Program-made: the position numbers and the translations under genes
Shown here: positions 48,808 to 59,400 of the stretch, one piece after another
How the letters are laid out: the number at the start of each line of letters is the position of its first letter
How positions within the stretch are numbered: position 1 is the stretch's first letter
The notes under the pieces: generated by a model
What the model was told of the DNA's origin: nothing
Database searches by the model: none
Seen by the model: the letters and a program-made list of their open reading frames with translations, nothing else
NCBI RefSeq assembly: GCF_001640805.2
Contig: NC_066856.1
Location: forward strand, 17,537,616 to 17,601,615
Direction: 5' to 3'
DNA: 64,000 nucleotides
Source of the DNA: Lates calcarifer
Taxonomy: Eukaryota; Chordata; Actinopteri; Centropomidae

Positions 48808-49094
48808 GAGCAGCTATGGCTCAGGAGGTAGAGCAGTCACCCACCAACCAAAAGGTTGGTGGTTTAATCCCCAGCTCCTCCAGTCTGTATGCTGAAGTAT
48901 CCTTGGGCAAGATACTAAACCCCGAATCACCCCTGATGTCTGTGCATCTGTGTATCATTGTGTTAGAGAGCACTGTGTTTAAAATAAGTGCTGTATGAAT
49001 GTCTGTGTGAATGGGTGAATGTGACATGAAGTATGAAGCGCTTTGAGTGGTCAGTCTGACTAGAAAAGTGCTATATAATTATAGTCCATTTACC
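48808..49094 (+). mobile_element. tRNA-derived SINE, apparently near full length
   Basis: The head resembles a tRNA: a box A-like tggctcaggagg at 48817-48828 and a box B-like ggtttaatccc at 48861-48871, the internal RNA polymerase III promoter. Between them lies a perfect 9-bp hairpin (48841-48849 with 48854-48862, loop aaaa). The body carries blocks found in a widespread fish SINE: 'ccttgggcaagatactaaac', 'gtgctgtatgaatgt', 'gtgtgaatgggtgaatgtga', and the tail 'gaagcgctttgagtggtcag' plus 'gactagaaaagtgctatata' ending at 'tagtccatttacc'. There is no long A-tail, so it is likely mobilised by a LINE that recognises its 3' end. Short frames inside (48816-48998 plus, 48821-49027 minus) are not genes. 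Confidence 0.88.
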
Positions 49095-51222
49095 TTTAAA
49101 AGTTTGCCTCAGTTTTGGGCTGTGAATCATTAAGAATGTAATGTCTATCAAATGTATTTTGCAGTCTGCAAATAAGTTGCTCAAACTCCTGAGGAGAGAA
49201 AATCTGTACACACAGAGGGCTAATATTCCCTGAGATGATGAAGTGATTTCTAATAATAATGAAAGTCGATGGATATGATGATGAGATTCCATGCCCATAA
49301 TTTGTAAATCTACCATGTTTTTGGAAAGGACAGATGCCCCCCTAGTAAAACTAATCCATTGCAAATCAAATGCTTGATAATTTCATACATCTATTGTTTG
49401 GAGCATTTATTAGTTTGCGTGGTTCTGTCTTCCTCATATCATCAAAATGAATGCAGCAGAGGAATGTGTTGAGGAGCATTCTAAATCGACAAAAATAGTT
49501 TTGAGTTTTATTTTGTTAAATCAGAGTGTGGTATTTTTGAGGTGCCCTTTTTAAAAAATTACCCCACAAAAACAAGACTAATGTGGGCTACGTTCACACA
49601 AACAACTTCTTTCAATGTTTGATCAGTATCAATAACACAATAATGTTGTCACAACTCAAATGAATAAAAACATGCCATCTACAGTGGTCTGTTAAATGGC
49701 TGAATGTGGAACAGCAACAGTGTGATGACTTTAATAAGCTCTAATTGACTGGTTTATGAAATTGCCAACCTCCCCATGATGAAAGGCAGATAAAAGCCTG
49801 TGATGTACTCTTTTTTTTAAGCTAGTTTTTTACTTGAAGTTGGAGGTGGGGGGAAAAGTCACAGACATCACTCAGTAGCCAGGAATCTCCTCTGAAATAC
49901 CTGATCCAGGCCTTCATCTGATCCTAATGAGCCACACTAATGAAATATGATAAAATAGCCTCCCACTGAACACCAGGATACTTAGCCATTACCCAGCTTA
50001 AATGTCAACAGTAAACAAAACACAAACAGACCCTTTTTTCTATGAGCCTGTTCACTGAGTGGATGATATGGGAATATTCTATCTTACCTTGACACCAGCA
50101 GTACATTAAACCCAAACGACAGAGTTTCTGATGTTTACAGTAAAGCTAAACTTTGAAGTTTGCTATCTGTGGGTATTTCATAAGTTCATGTGTCTGTATC
50201 ATTGCTGTTGTCAGAAAGATGTTCCTTGTTCGAAATAAGCAGGGCATGGTGTTCCCTGCCACTATCACTTAGACTTGTCTCCTCCTCCTCACAATGATTT
50301 CAGACACCTGAGTGAGACATTCAAAATTCGAGTATCCTTTGGCGAAACCTTGGGCCCTATACTGATGCAGCCTTTGTTGACAATGATGGATGCAGCCGTC
50401 AAAGAGACTGACATGGTAGGCTAAATTACATTACATTCAAACTATTTTTTAGTCCTTTTCAAGGCTACTGTTGAAATGAGATGAGGCACATGTCGTGGGA
50501 ATAGTTGCATCTCAGAGACCGAGGGTGACAGTAGCAGCCGCATACCCTTCATCACTCAGCACTGATAACCAATACATTCAATAAATGACTCTAAATATTG
50601 TTGTGCAGAAGCTTTTGAAAACACATATTTTTCCTTCAATTTAACAGTGTTCTCAATAGAAAAATGTAAAATCTTTCAAATATTTGATGTTTCCCTCAGA
50701 TTTTCAGCTTTGTCAGCCCTCAAACATTAGACTTGTATGCTCTGAAAGAATATTATGTGGTGCCTTTTCTATTGAAGTCATTCATAATCCATAATTAATT
50801 ACATTCTTTTAGCTTGGTCACCAGCTCCCAGAGGTAGAGGAAATGTTTTTCGGTGCATGTTTAAGTAATTACACCCTACATCCTCAAAATACAAGCAGGA
50901 AACACATTGATTGCTGACCAGGCCAAATGGGGCCAGAGCTCCGGGACCTCTGACCATGGGGCTTCAGCCTTGGCTGACCCAAAGGTGAAGCCTCTGGTGG
51001 TCAGAAGCCCTCAGGCATGGAATGGTTTCTAGATTGTTGGCCAAAGGATATGAACATCATACATCTTCAAAAAGAAATTTGAAGTCTTGACTAACTCAAG
51101 ACCAGACCACCTTAAGCTCAAAATTTCATAAGCTTAAGGATTTTTTTCAATAGGTAAATGCACGAAATTAAGAATTGTACTATTGCTATTTTTCATAGTT
51201 CAAGTTTCCAATATCAGACAAG
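49095..51222. other. Gene-free interval
   Basis: No exon supported. A 62-codon stop-free stretch at about 50237-50426 (plus; contains RVSFGETLGPILMQPL) is followed by tggtaggctaa; it lacks a strong acceptor and any recognised family, so it is not called. Confidence 0.45.
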
Positions 51223-51445
51223 CTTAAAAGAATATTTTGATGTTTTGGAAAAGATATTCTCCCATGCTGAGAGTCAGATGAGACGATCAATACCACTCTC
51301 CTACCATTTCTGTTAAACATAAAGCTGGAGCATGAGAACAGTTTAGCCTAGGTAAAAGTGGATGCAGGAGAAAGCACTGTGGCTCTGTCCAAAAAGAAAA
51401 AACAACTGCCAACCTGCACCTCTAAAGCTCACTACTAAACATACT
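51223..51445 (+). mobile_element. Abundant percomorph interspersed repeat
   Basis: Blocks in order: 'ttggaaaagatattctccca', 'tgctgagagtcagatgagac', 'gatcaataccactctc', 'taaacataaagctggagc', 'agtttagcctag', 'gctctgtccaaaaag', 'aacctgcacctctaaagctc' and 'acta'. These follow a well-known fish repeat (gagagttagatgagaagattgataccactctc ... gctacagcc ... ttagcttag ... ctggctctgtccaaagg ... cagcacctctaaagctcac). No coding capacity; the class is uncertain (SINE-like). Confidence 0.75.
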
Positions 51446-52085
51446 GAATCAAATCCAATATAGAGAAAGTTGGGTTTTATGGGGTGTTTTCATTTAACTC
51501 TGAACAAGAAAGAGCAAAAGCACATCTCCCAAAATGCTGAAGTATTCTTCACAGATCAGACCTGGAGACACTGCAATGAATAGATTAATAATTGAAAAGA
51601 TGTGATAATGATATTACAGACAGTGGCTTCCATTTAACCAAAAACTGTTTGTTACCATTGTAGATAAGGCCCTAACCACAAAGTAGAATCAGCTCCTGTC
51701 TGCTGAGTTGCATTATGACCCAATTAGGAGCAGATTAATTGACAACTGGGATTGCATTACCCCATCAAGGATTGCTTCCTGTAGTCTGCAGCTGCATCAA
51801 ATCATCACATGTGACTATTGTCAGCATGACTCCCTTTCTCTCTCTACAGAACTGAAAGATGCTCATTGGCAATAAAGTCTGCCCTGACATCTGTGGAAGG
51901 TTGTTAAGAGAAAGTAGGAGCTAGTCAGCAGAAGAGTAAGAGGGCAAGGGGACAGGAGAATTGAGTGGGTTATTATGTTATTATCAGTCCCTTAATAGTG
52001 TTATTATGCAAGTGCAAGCAGCAATGTTTTGGTAGCCTTTAACATGTTGAGCATATCTGATTAGACTGGTTACTGCAGCAGAAGA
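51446..52085. other. Noncoding interval with candidate conserved block
   Basis: No exon. 51710-51800 has a dense set of homeodomain/POU-like sites (cccaattaggagcagattaa) and balanced composition, the texture of a conserved noncoding element. Confidence 0.45.
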
Positions 52086-52571
52086 ATGGAAATGCACTCA
52101 GCAACACCCCTTCCCTCCCAGCAGCATCACTCACATTTAGGCAATATTTCACTATCTATTATCAATGCCACATTTCAAATCTCCCCAATCAGTCAGTCTT
52201 GTAATTCATTGACATTATTCATGCACACTCTTTGGCGCAGGCCGTTCCGTGATACAGTTTTGTATCACAGACTGCTGGGCAGGAATCGCCGTCAGCATTG
52301 CTCAAATGCAGGCAAGTCCACAGGCTGTTTAACAGGCTGCGAAGTTACGCATGGTCACTACATTTCATTAAACAAGACAAGGTCAGCAGCCTGGGCAGAG
52401 GGATCTGTTTTACTGGCATTCGAGGAACGCTGCGCTGCTAAACGGCAGTTGACCTTGTTGTTGTATCCTGACAGACAGTGGCTCCCATTCCCACCACCCT
52501 GCTCCTCTGAGGGAGGAGCTGATATGCTGCTTAGCCACAATAGGGGACGTGCTCCCACTGTGCATGCATAA
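52086..52571 (+). other. Longest open frame, coding status unsupported
   Basis: A 161-codon frame with no domain, signal peptide or membrane segment that I recognise. Its second half lies in a locally GC- and CpG-richer stretch (52235-52560) where stops are rarer, and a minus frame (52358-52558) overlaps it. One frame of this length is about what chance gives in 64 kb. The GC-rich part may instead be a regulatory element. A perfect 8-bp hairpin (gtgataca gttt tgtatcac) lies at 52249-52268. Confidence 0.3.
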
Positions 52572-52913
52572 TGTCACAGTTTTGACGCTTGATTACAATA
52601 TTATTAATTCCTCCACTCTGGCTCTGTTTTGGTCCAAGTCTCTATGCCCAGAGGAGTCCTTCCCCACACCTCTCCCATCGAAGACATCCACATGGCCATG
52701 TCAAGGGTCTGGGCCTGGGCAGCTAACACAGCCAATTATAGGAGGTCATGTGTTAGGTCATTTGTTAATCATGTCGCAGTGGTGCTGAGGACTGTGTCAA
52801 GTCTGTAGTGGGAGAATTTGGGAGGTGCAGATTAGCATCAACTGAGTTTTTAGAGCTTTCAAACAGAGGAACTCTCAAATGATAAAAAATTACAAAAAAA
52901 AACTTTAAAGAAC
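52572..52913. other. Gene-free interval
   Basis: Continuation of moderately GC-rich sequence with a 79-codon frame (52549-52788) lacking motifs. Confidence 0.45.
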
Positions 52914-53036
52914 TTTATCACCTCTGCCATAGAGGTTATGTTTTCTGTCCTGATTGTTTATCTGTTTGTTAGTTAGCAGGACATCTCCAAAAATTACTTC
53001 ACAGATTTCAGTAGAATTAATCACAGGCTAGACACA
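52914..53036 (+). mobile_element. Fragment of a widespread metazoan interspersed repeat
   Basis: 'cctctgccatagaggttatg', 'ttttctgtc', then 'gtttgttagttagcaggaca' and 'tctccaaaaattacttcaca' with 'gatttcagtagaat' match the conserved 5' block of a repeat seen in many animals (cgccatggaggttatgttttcggt ... gtcagcaggattacgcaaaaactac ... gaatttcaatgaaa). It is a fragment only. Superfamily not assigned. Confidence 0.7.
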
Positions 53037-54603
53037 AAATTATTTGCTTTTGGTGTGAATTGCTTAACCATTTCTACATTTAAGTCACCTCACAAGTTTT
53101 GATGACGCATGCAGCCGCAACACTGGTCATGAGCTTCCATGAGTCAAAACGCTAGACAGCCTTAAACAATTAAGTTAGTGGACCTTAATGGAGAATGTGT
53201 TGTCTATCCATATTAGTATTTTGATGCATATTTATATTCAGATTAAAAACCTTGAAACATTTTTTATTTTACAAATAACTCATGTTACTCATGTTACGAA
53301 TGTTACGAATGTTTGTGTTCCTGGTGCTCTGCCTGTCCCCTTTCTTCTCCTGTCTTCTGTGTAGCTCCACCCAGGTGCTACCTAATCAGTCATCAATGAG
53401 ACGCACCTGGGCTGTGAATGAAGTGCTTAAAAGCTCCAGTGTCAGCATTAGAAGTGAGAGGCTGCAAGTGTGAGGACTGCTGATCTCACTGCCTCTCGGG
53501 TTTATGTTTTATTTGTGATTTTGTGTCTTTGTCAGTGGTGGGGTAGTGTTTGTTGTGTCTTTGGTTTAATTTCTCCACTCTCTCCTCTTATCTACTCTCT
53601 TGTTCAATTCTTTCAGCTTCTCTTCTCTGCCAGTAGTGTAAGACATGCAATTCATAGCCCAACTCCTCTACTTATTTGAAAGCCAAGCAATTGAACATTC
53701 ATTACTTCAGGGTCACATGCGGGGATTAATAACCTTATTACTCATTGGACATGCATAAAATAGAAGCCTGACCTTCCTTTAACCTGTCTTCAGCAATAGA
53801 TGGAGGGTGTCCATTAATTGAATATAAAGGAGCTTCAATATACTGTACTGCTCTTGCGTTTACTTTGGCCTTGCTGTAAATGTTATGAGATCCCCAGTTA
53901 GTAATAAAAATAGTCTTGCTTTTTGTGTGCGCACCAATTCATTTATGTTCCCTAAGTACAAGCTGCAATATGGGGCTTATGATGATGAAAGGCAGCAGAT
54001 CCTCTCAGCCTGGAGTGTCTGTGCGTACTAAACCTGCACATTCCCAGCTTCCATCTGAAATGATGAATCCCACTTAAAGAAATATGTGAATCTCACTCTC
54101 ACAAAATAACTGCTGGCATGAATACAGAACCTCCCTTATCAAAAAAACAGGCAGCCTCATATTCATCCATGTTGCCTCTGATTTGAATTATCACTTATCT
54201 TGAAATGTTTACAGAAAATAGTGGCAGTTTAGAAAATATTATGATTTATATCAATATGGAATATGTTGACTGGAAATGTGATTATATGCAACCTTTTAGG
54301 AGGACTCTCTTTATACACTCACTGGCTTGCACCACATAAATAAAATAAAATGTTGATTTAGGGGTATTTTACTCACTGAACTCCATGTTTTCTTTTCTCC
54401 ACCCTGCCTCTAAAATGTTATGGTTACTTCCTTCCAATGCTTTCTCCCTCTTTCGGCAGAGGTTATATTTTAACCACAAGAGAGCCATTATTTAGTATCC
54501 CCATCTCTGCTGTCCTCCTCCCCAAAGCTCTCCCGACTCAGTGCCATTCTCCTTTGTCATTCTAATCTTTTCCTCTGGCGTTACTACTTAGTTTTGACCT
54601 CTG

Positions 54604-54606
<3 letters not shown>
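53037..54606. other. Gene-free interval
   Basis: No exon supported. The frames at 53282-53473 and 53470-53679 are hydrophobic by composition only. A short imperfect duplication (gttacgaat) is present near 53292-53310. Confidence 0.5.
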
Positions 54607-54635
<29 letters not shown>

Positions 54636-54643
54636 CTGTGTGT
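54607..54643. repeat. (GT)n microsatellite
   Basis: About 37 bases of GT with one TC interruption. Confidence 0.95.
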
Positions 54644-55604
54644 TTTTCTTTGTCTGTGTATTGTGTGAGTAAATGCATGTTTGGTCTGAAGAATTTGCTT
54701 TCATGATTGTCCAGTTAAAGGCACTGAATAAGGCAGGGCAGTCAAGGGAAAGCTGAATTTGTATTTCCCATTCAAAGCTCTTTCCTTTTATCTATTTATT
54801 GGATAAGTATTTTATAAATGTTTGTGCACTGTGCAACAACATGCAAGAGTTATCATTCTATGGAACTCAATTTAATCAAAATATATAATGTTGTAGTTAT
54901 TTTTAACTTTTCGTTAGTATTGTATTTGAGCATTTGCACTCTGGGCCAGTAGGTGGTAATTAATGCATCTGTGCACTGTTGGTGTATTCTGGATGACAAC
55001 GGGCACAAAGGCTCTCTGACTCAAATGCAATCACAAGATGAAGATAAATGCATGAACTACTGGCAGGCGATACGTAACACAATCTGCTTCATGTTAATGT
55101 CACATAAATAACCAGCTCAAATCATCCATTTACTGTGTCAGTTGGCTAGCTTAGCAACTGAACTTTTGAATTTTGCTGCCAATCATGCATCAGACTTTTA
55201 GTTTGTAAACTGTCACATAATTATGAAAAATGCCCACCACTATCTGAGAGATCCCAAGGCAACATCAGTCCAAAACCCAAACAGTTTCAATTTACCATCA
55301 TAAAACAGATAAAGGCAACAAATATTTACAGACTGGAACAAGAGCGTATTTGGCAAATAATTTCTCACACATTCTTACAGGTGCATTGGAAACCAGACTC
55401 CAACAGACACTGCTGGTCACTTTAATCTCTACAAACAATCCTGCAGCTGTCAGTCCAAGGAATGTTGAAATGTTGTTTATAAAATTAATTCAAGTGACTG
55501 ACAGTTTGCAGAATTCTTGAAAGAAATGATCTATCTAGCTATCTAACATGGTCATACTAAATGCAGTGCTATGAGTGATTGAGCTTTCATACAGCAAATG
55601 AAGA
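54644..55604. other. Gene-free interval with CTCF-like site
   Basis: No exon or named repeat. 54946-54958 (ccagtaggtggta) matches the CTCF core except for one base (T for C near its end) in plus orientation. Confidence 0.45.
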
Positions 55605-55662
55605 CATATATATGTGTGTATATATATATATATATTATATATTTTATATATATATATATATT
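55605..55662. repeat. (TA)n microsatellite
   Basis: Interrupted TA/TG tract of about 58 bases. Confidence 0.95.
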
Positions 55663-56229
55663 AGTTTGTAAAGATACAGTCAGCACCTGGATGTAAAAAG
55701 AGGAAAAGAGGAAGTGCTGTATCTATTTAGCCTAATAGGGATTAGCTACCACCCACACTATTTTTTTAATTGACAAGTGACTCTCTGGTGAGTGCAGTGT
55801 AAAAGCACAATAGCAAAGACAGGTATAGAAATAAAGTTGTGCCCACCACAAGGCTTTACCACTTTTATATGGGCCACAGTATGTGACGTAACAAGTTGTC
55901 ACCCACCATCTCTGCATGGCCACCAGCATCTGAGATAATTGCCATCAATATTTCACACAGACAGTGACAGTAGGGCATGACCTGATGCAGCTCAGGAAAA
56001 ATCAAAATTTCTTGGCTCTGACAGATCATAACTCAGCTGCTACAATCTATCACAGCAAAAGGTGAGACCCAGAAGGAAAGTTCCTGACAGAGATTTGACT
56101 TATCGCTGTTTATACGGCAGCTTGTTGAGTTTGAACTATTAGAGGAAGCTTTCTATTCAGGTCAGATGTGTTTTTTATTTTGGTGACATCTTTGGTGCAG
56201 AACTGCTGAAGTGATTCTCCATTGCTATA
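55663..56229. other. Gene-free interval
   Basis: Nothing recognised. Confidence 0.5.
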
Positions 56230-56420
56230 CATTTCAGTGAAATGACCCATGACCCATCTATGTCCTTGTGCAGGGTGGAATTGTCATGTTGAAACACAGG
56301 AATTTCAAAAATATGGATGTATGCTGTAGCATTAACTTTCATTGGAGCTAAGTGGTCTGAACCAAACCATGAGCAGGCCCATACTTTTATCAGAGATGAG
56401 TTCAGGACTCTCAGGTTTAA
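56230..56420 (-). pseudogene. Tc1-like transposase remnant
   Basis: The plus strand shows antisense Tc1-like blocks: 'ttgtgcagggtggaattgtc' and 'atgttgaaacacagga', then 'tgtatgctgtagcattaact' and 'ttcattggagctaag', then 'ctgaaccaaaccatga', tracking a known fish Tc1-like element (gttgaaacaggaaagg ... tgtatgctgtagcattaag..ttcactggaactaagggg..gaaccatgaaaa). The 91-codon minus frame covering it (56450-56175) preserves only a diffuse likeness. No catalytic motif or terminal repeat can be pointed to. Confidence 0.6.
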
Positions 56421-59400
56421 CCACTGGCCATTGATGCCACTTGAGTCCACAGGCTGTGAGCATTCTTATTCTAAGATGCACTGAAAACACTCAACAATAT
56501 CACTAATTTCTTTAGTCAGTACTGTGTCAAATGTGCTATGAGTATACACTGAATCACTGAACATTTCCTTCATAGAGTTTATTTAAGAATAGGTACAGCA
56601 CTAGTTATTCTGCACTCACACAAGCAATGTGTAAACTGACTTCTTTATACTCTGGTCAAACTGTGCTTTATATCTGTTTGTCTTATTTCTCTAGCCTATG
56701 GGAAATACAGAAACGTGCACACTGACTGACTGATTGTCCCTCATCACATCTTGAGCTCCAACAGTAAAGAGGCTCCTGAGTGGAATAAATCAACAAACAG
56801 TACAATTCCTCATGCAGATGAATATGTGTCCCTGCTTATGCTTTTTTTTTCCCTCTCATGAGTCCATGGGATTTCTAGTTCCTCAATCATCCACCATGTG
56901 CATAATGTATATTATTGATTGTTGTCCCTCTATCTGAACCTAGTGAGTGCAGCTTTAAAAATTAAACCTCTCAGTAGGTTCAGATGTTGAAAAGGCTGGA
57001 GAAGAAACTCAAATCACGAATGGAATCATCCCTACACTAAGTGCTTCTTTAATTTAAGACATTTTAAATTAACAGTTTCCACTTTACAAACTTGGGTCAG
57101 ATGTAGCAGTTGTTCATGTTGATTCTGATTTATAAAAAAAAAAAATGTTTGATCATGGGGTGGATTTAAGTGAAGTTTAACCATGAAGTTAGTTCCTTAG
57201 TCCTTAACCATTTTTGTTATTTTATAGTATTAGAGCTATACCTTAAACTAATACATGTATTGAGCACAAAGAGAACTGTGTGTGAAAAGCAGTCAAAAGT
57301 ACATGCATCATTCTGTTAATATGATGCTCTTGTCCTGCTTTGCACCACATAAATAAAAGAATTTCGCTTATTAGCAGCTGAGGTTTGCACACAGGTGAAA
57401 ATCAATGGCATAGAAACTCACTATGGGTGTTCACTAATGTGTATGCCACCATGGGGATAGGCACAATCGGACCCCATTGTTCCCCCCCAATAAAAAAAGG
57501 AAGGTTGCACAAGCTTAGTACTTATTCAATATAAGGAGGCCATGGAGATCAGCCTGGAAGATTTCCACACAATAGACCCTGCTGTCTCACTCACAGCTGG
57601 ACTGAACTGGAATGAATAACGGATGGAAGGTGGCCTAGACCTTAGCACAGATTTTAGTTTTAGGTACTTCACATTGATGAGGCAGCTTAAACAAGAGAAA
57701 ATGATTAAATGAAACTCCAAATAAAATAGATAGCATTTAATTATCAGTATTTGGCTCTCTCAGTTAAAGGGACATTTCAGAAATTTTGATTTGCACTTTT
57801 ATAATGTTGAAGCACTTTATCACAGGCAAATTTAAAGAGAGGATGGTCAGAATCAAGGCAGCAGAGGCTCAGATATTCTGATTCTTATACCCTAGTATAT
57901 TTGGAAAACACTGGATTCTATATTTCCCACACTGAATTAAAGATAGTGTTAAAATATACATATTTATTGCAAAACTATAACATCATGATAGATACCCCAG
58001 TCCCAGTTAGGGAATAAGCTTATTTTAAAGATGATAAGGGGATATATTAGACCATGCCCTGTGAAATTGGCCATAGGTAAATTCAGACAGTGTGATACAT
58101 GTAAGCTTTTTTGGGTGTTTTTCTTTTGTTTTAAGTGCCGCCCATCCTATGTAAAAGAAAAAGTTCAATTTAATTTGAAAATGGGCATTAATATGAAATA
58201 ATAACAGTCAAGACCAGGCTTGCTGTAAACTGAAAAGGAAAGGGGAAACATTATTTTTTGAATTACTGCTGAAAGGAACCTAGGACAGATTGAATGTTTA
58301 CTACCTCAACACTTGGAGCAGCTGCAAGGTCTGTATTTTCCACAAACACAAAAGACATTTACCTCCCCAGATTTGTGAAGCAGCATATCTCTTTCTTTAT
58401 AAAATGCAATGATTTTTTTCTTTCATTTTTGTTTTTCATTTCCTGTGGAAGCCAGCAGTGAGATGGCGATCTGCAACAACTGTTCTCCGCTAGAATCCTA
58501 TGAGGCTACTAAATGTGAAATATAAATTAAATAATTTTGAGCAAAGTGAAATAATAAAGCACTGTTTCTGGCTCAGAGTCTAGGAAATGATTTACCATGT
58601 TTCTGTTTTCCACGTCTTTGTGCATGAATGAATGCAGCGATGCATGAATTATAGGAACTGAAAAGCAAAAGAAACTGCATTTTATTCATGGTGATTGCAT
58701 TCCAGGAAGGAATTTAAATTCAAGACAGTATTAAATGAGATCAAGGGACTGCAGTTATACAAAACAGTGTCCTGTGTTATAGAGAAACTATTAAAATATG
58801 AAGCTAGCACAAAGTCTGGTTAATCTATCATGCTTTATCCTTTGACAGAACTGAACAATATCCATTTCTATATTATTGGAGTTTTTACAGGTTGGCTCCC
58901 ACTAACTAGGAGTTACTGACATAAGTTTAACCAATTGTAAACACATGCAATTATCTAATATGTGACTTTTTCATTTAAGATAAAGATCTTTATGGGGATG
59001 GATAGGAACTGCACATATTGAAATGAAACATAGTAAGAACTTCGATATAAGAGACTATTCATTAATATCAATATCATTTACTTGACAAATAATTTTTTGA
59101 TTGGTGCTCATTTGAGAGCTATAATTTGGTTGAAGGAGTAGCACAGTACCTTTTTGATTTTCACATTACAGTGCAATCTGGTTTGAATATAAATAGTTAA
59201 GTCAGGTGCTTGTATGTTTTCCAAAGAGAAGGACAAGTCAAAGAGGAAAAAAAATACCTTTAGTTGTGGCTTGAATAGCTGAAGTGCTTTTGAGCACCAT
59301 CCCTCCATTTCAGTCCAAGGTTGAGTCATGATGAGCCACAGAGTGTTTCAAAATTCAAAGTGAATCAGTTAATGTGGCGGCATTGTTTTACTGCCAGCAT

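Noticed and set aside
50237..50426. 62-codon stop-free stretch (contains RVSFGETLGPILMQPL) as an exon
   Set aside because: It looked exon-like because a ttcag precedes part of it and tggtaggc follows, but the upstream tract is a weak acceptor, no family is recognised and a stop follows at once.
53282..53679. Two consecutive hydrophobic plus frames as a membrane protein
   Set aside because: The hydrophobicity comes from T-rich sequence; the frames are different registers and neither has a conserved pattern.
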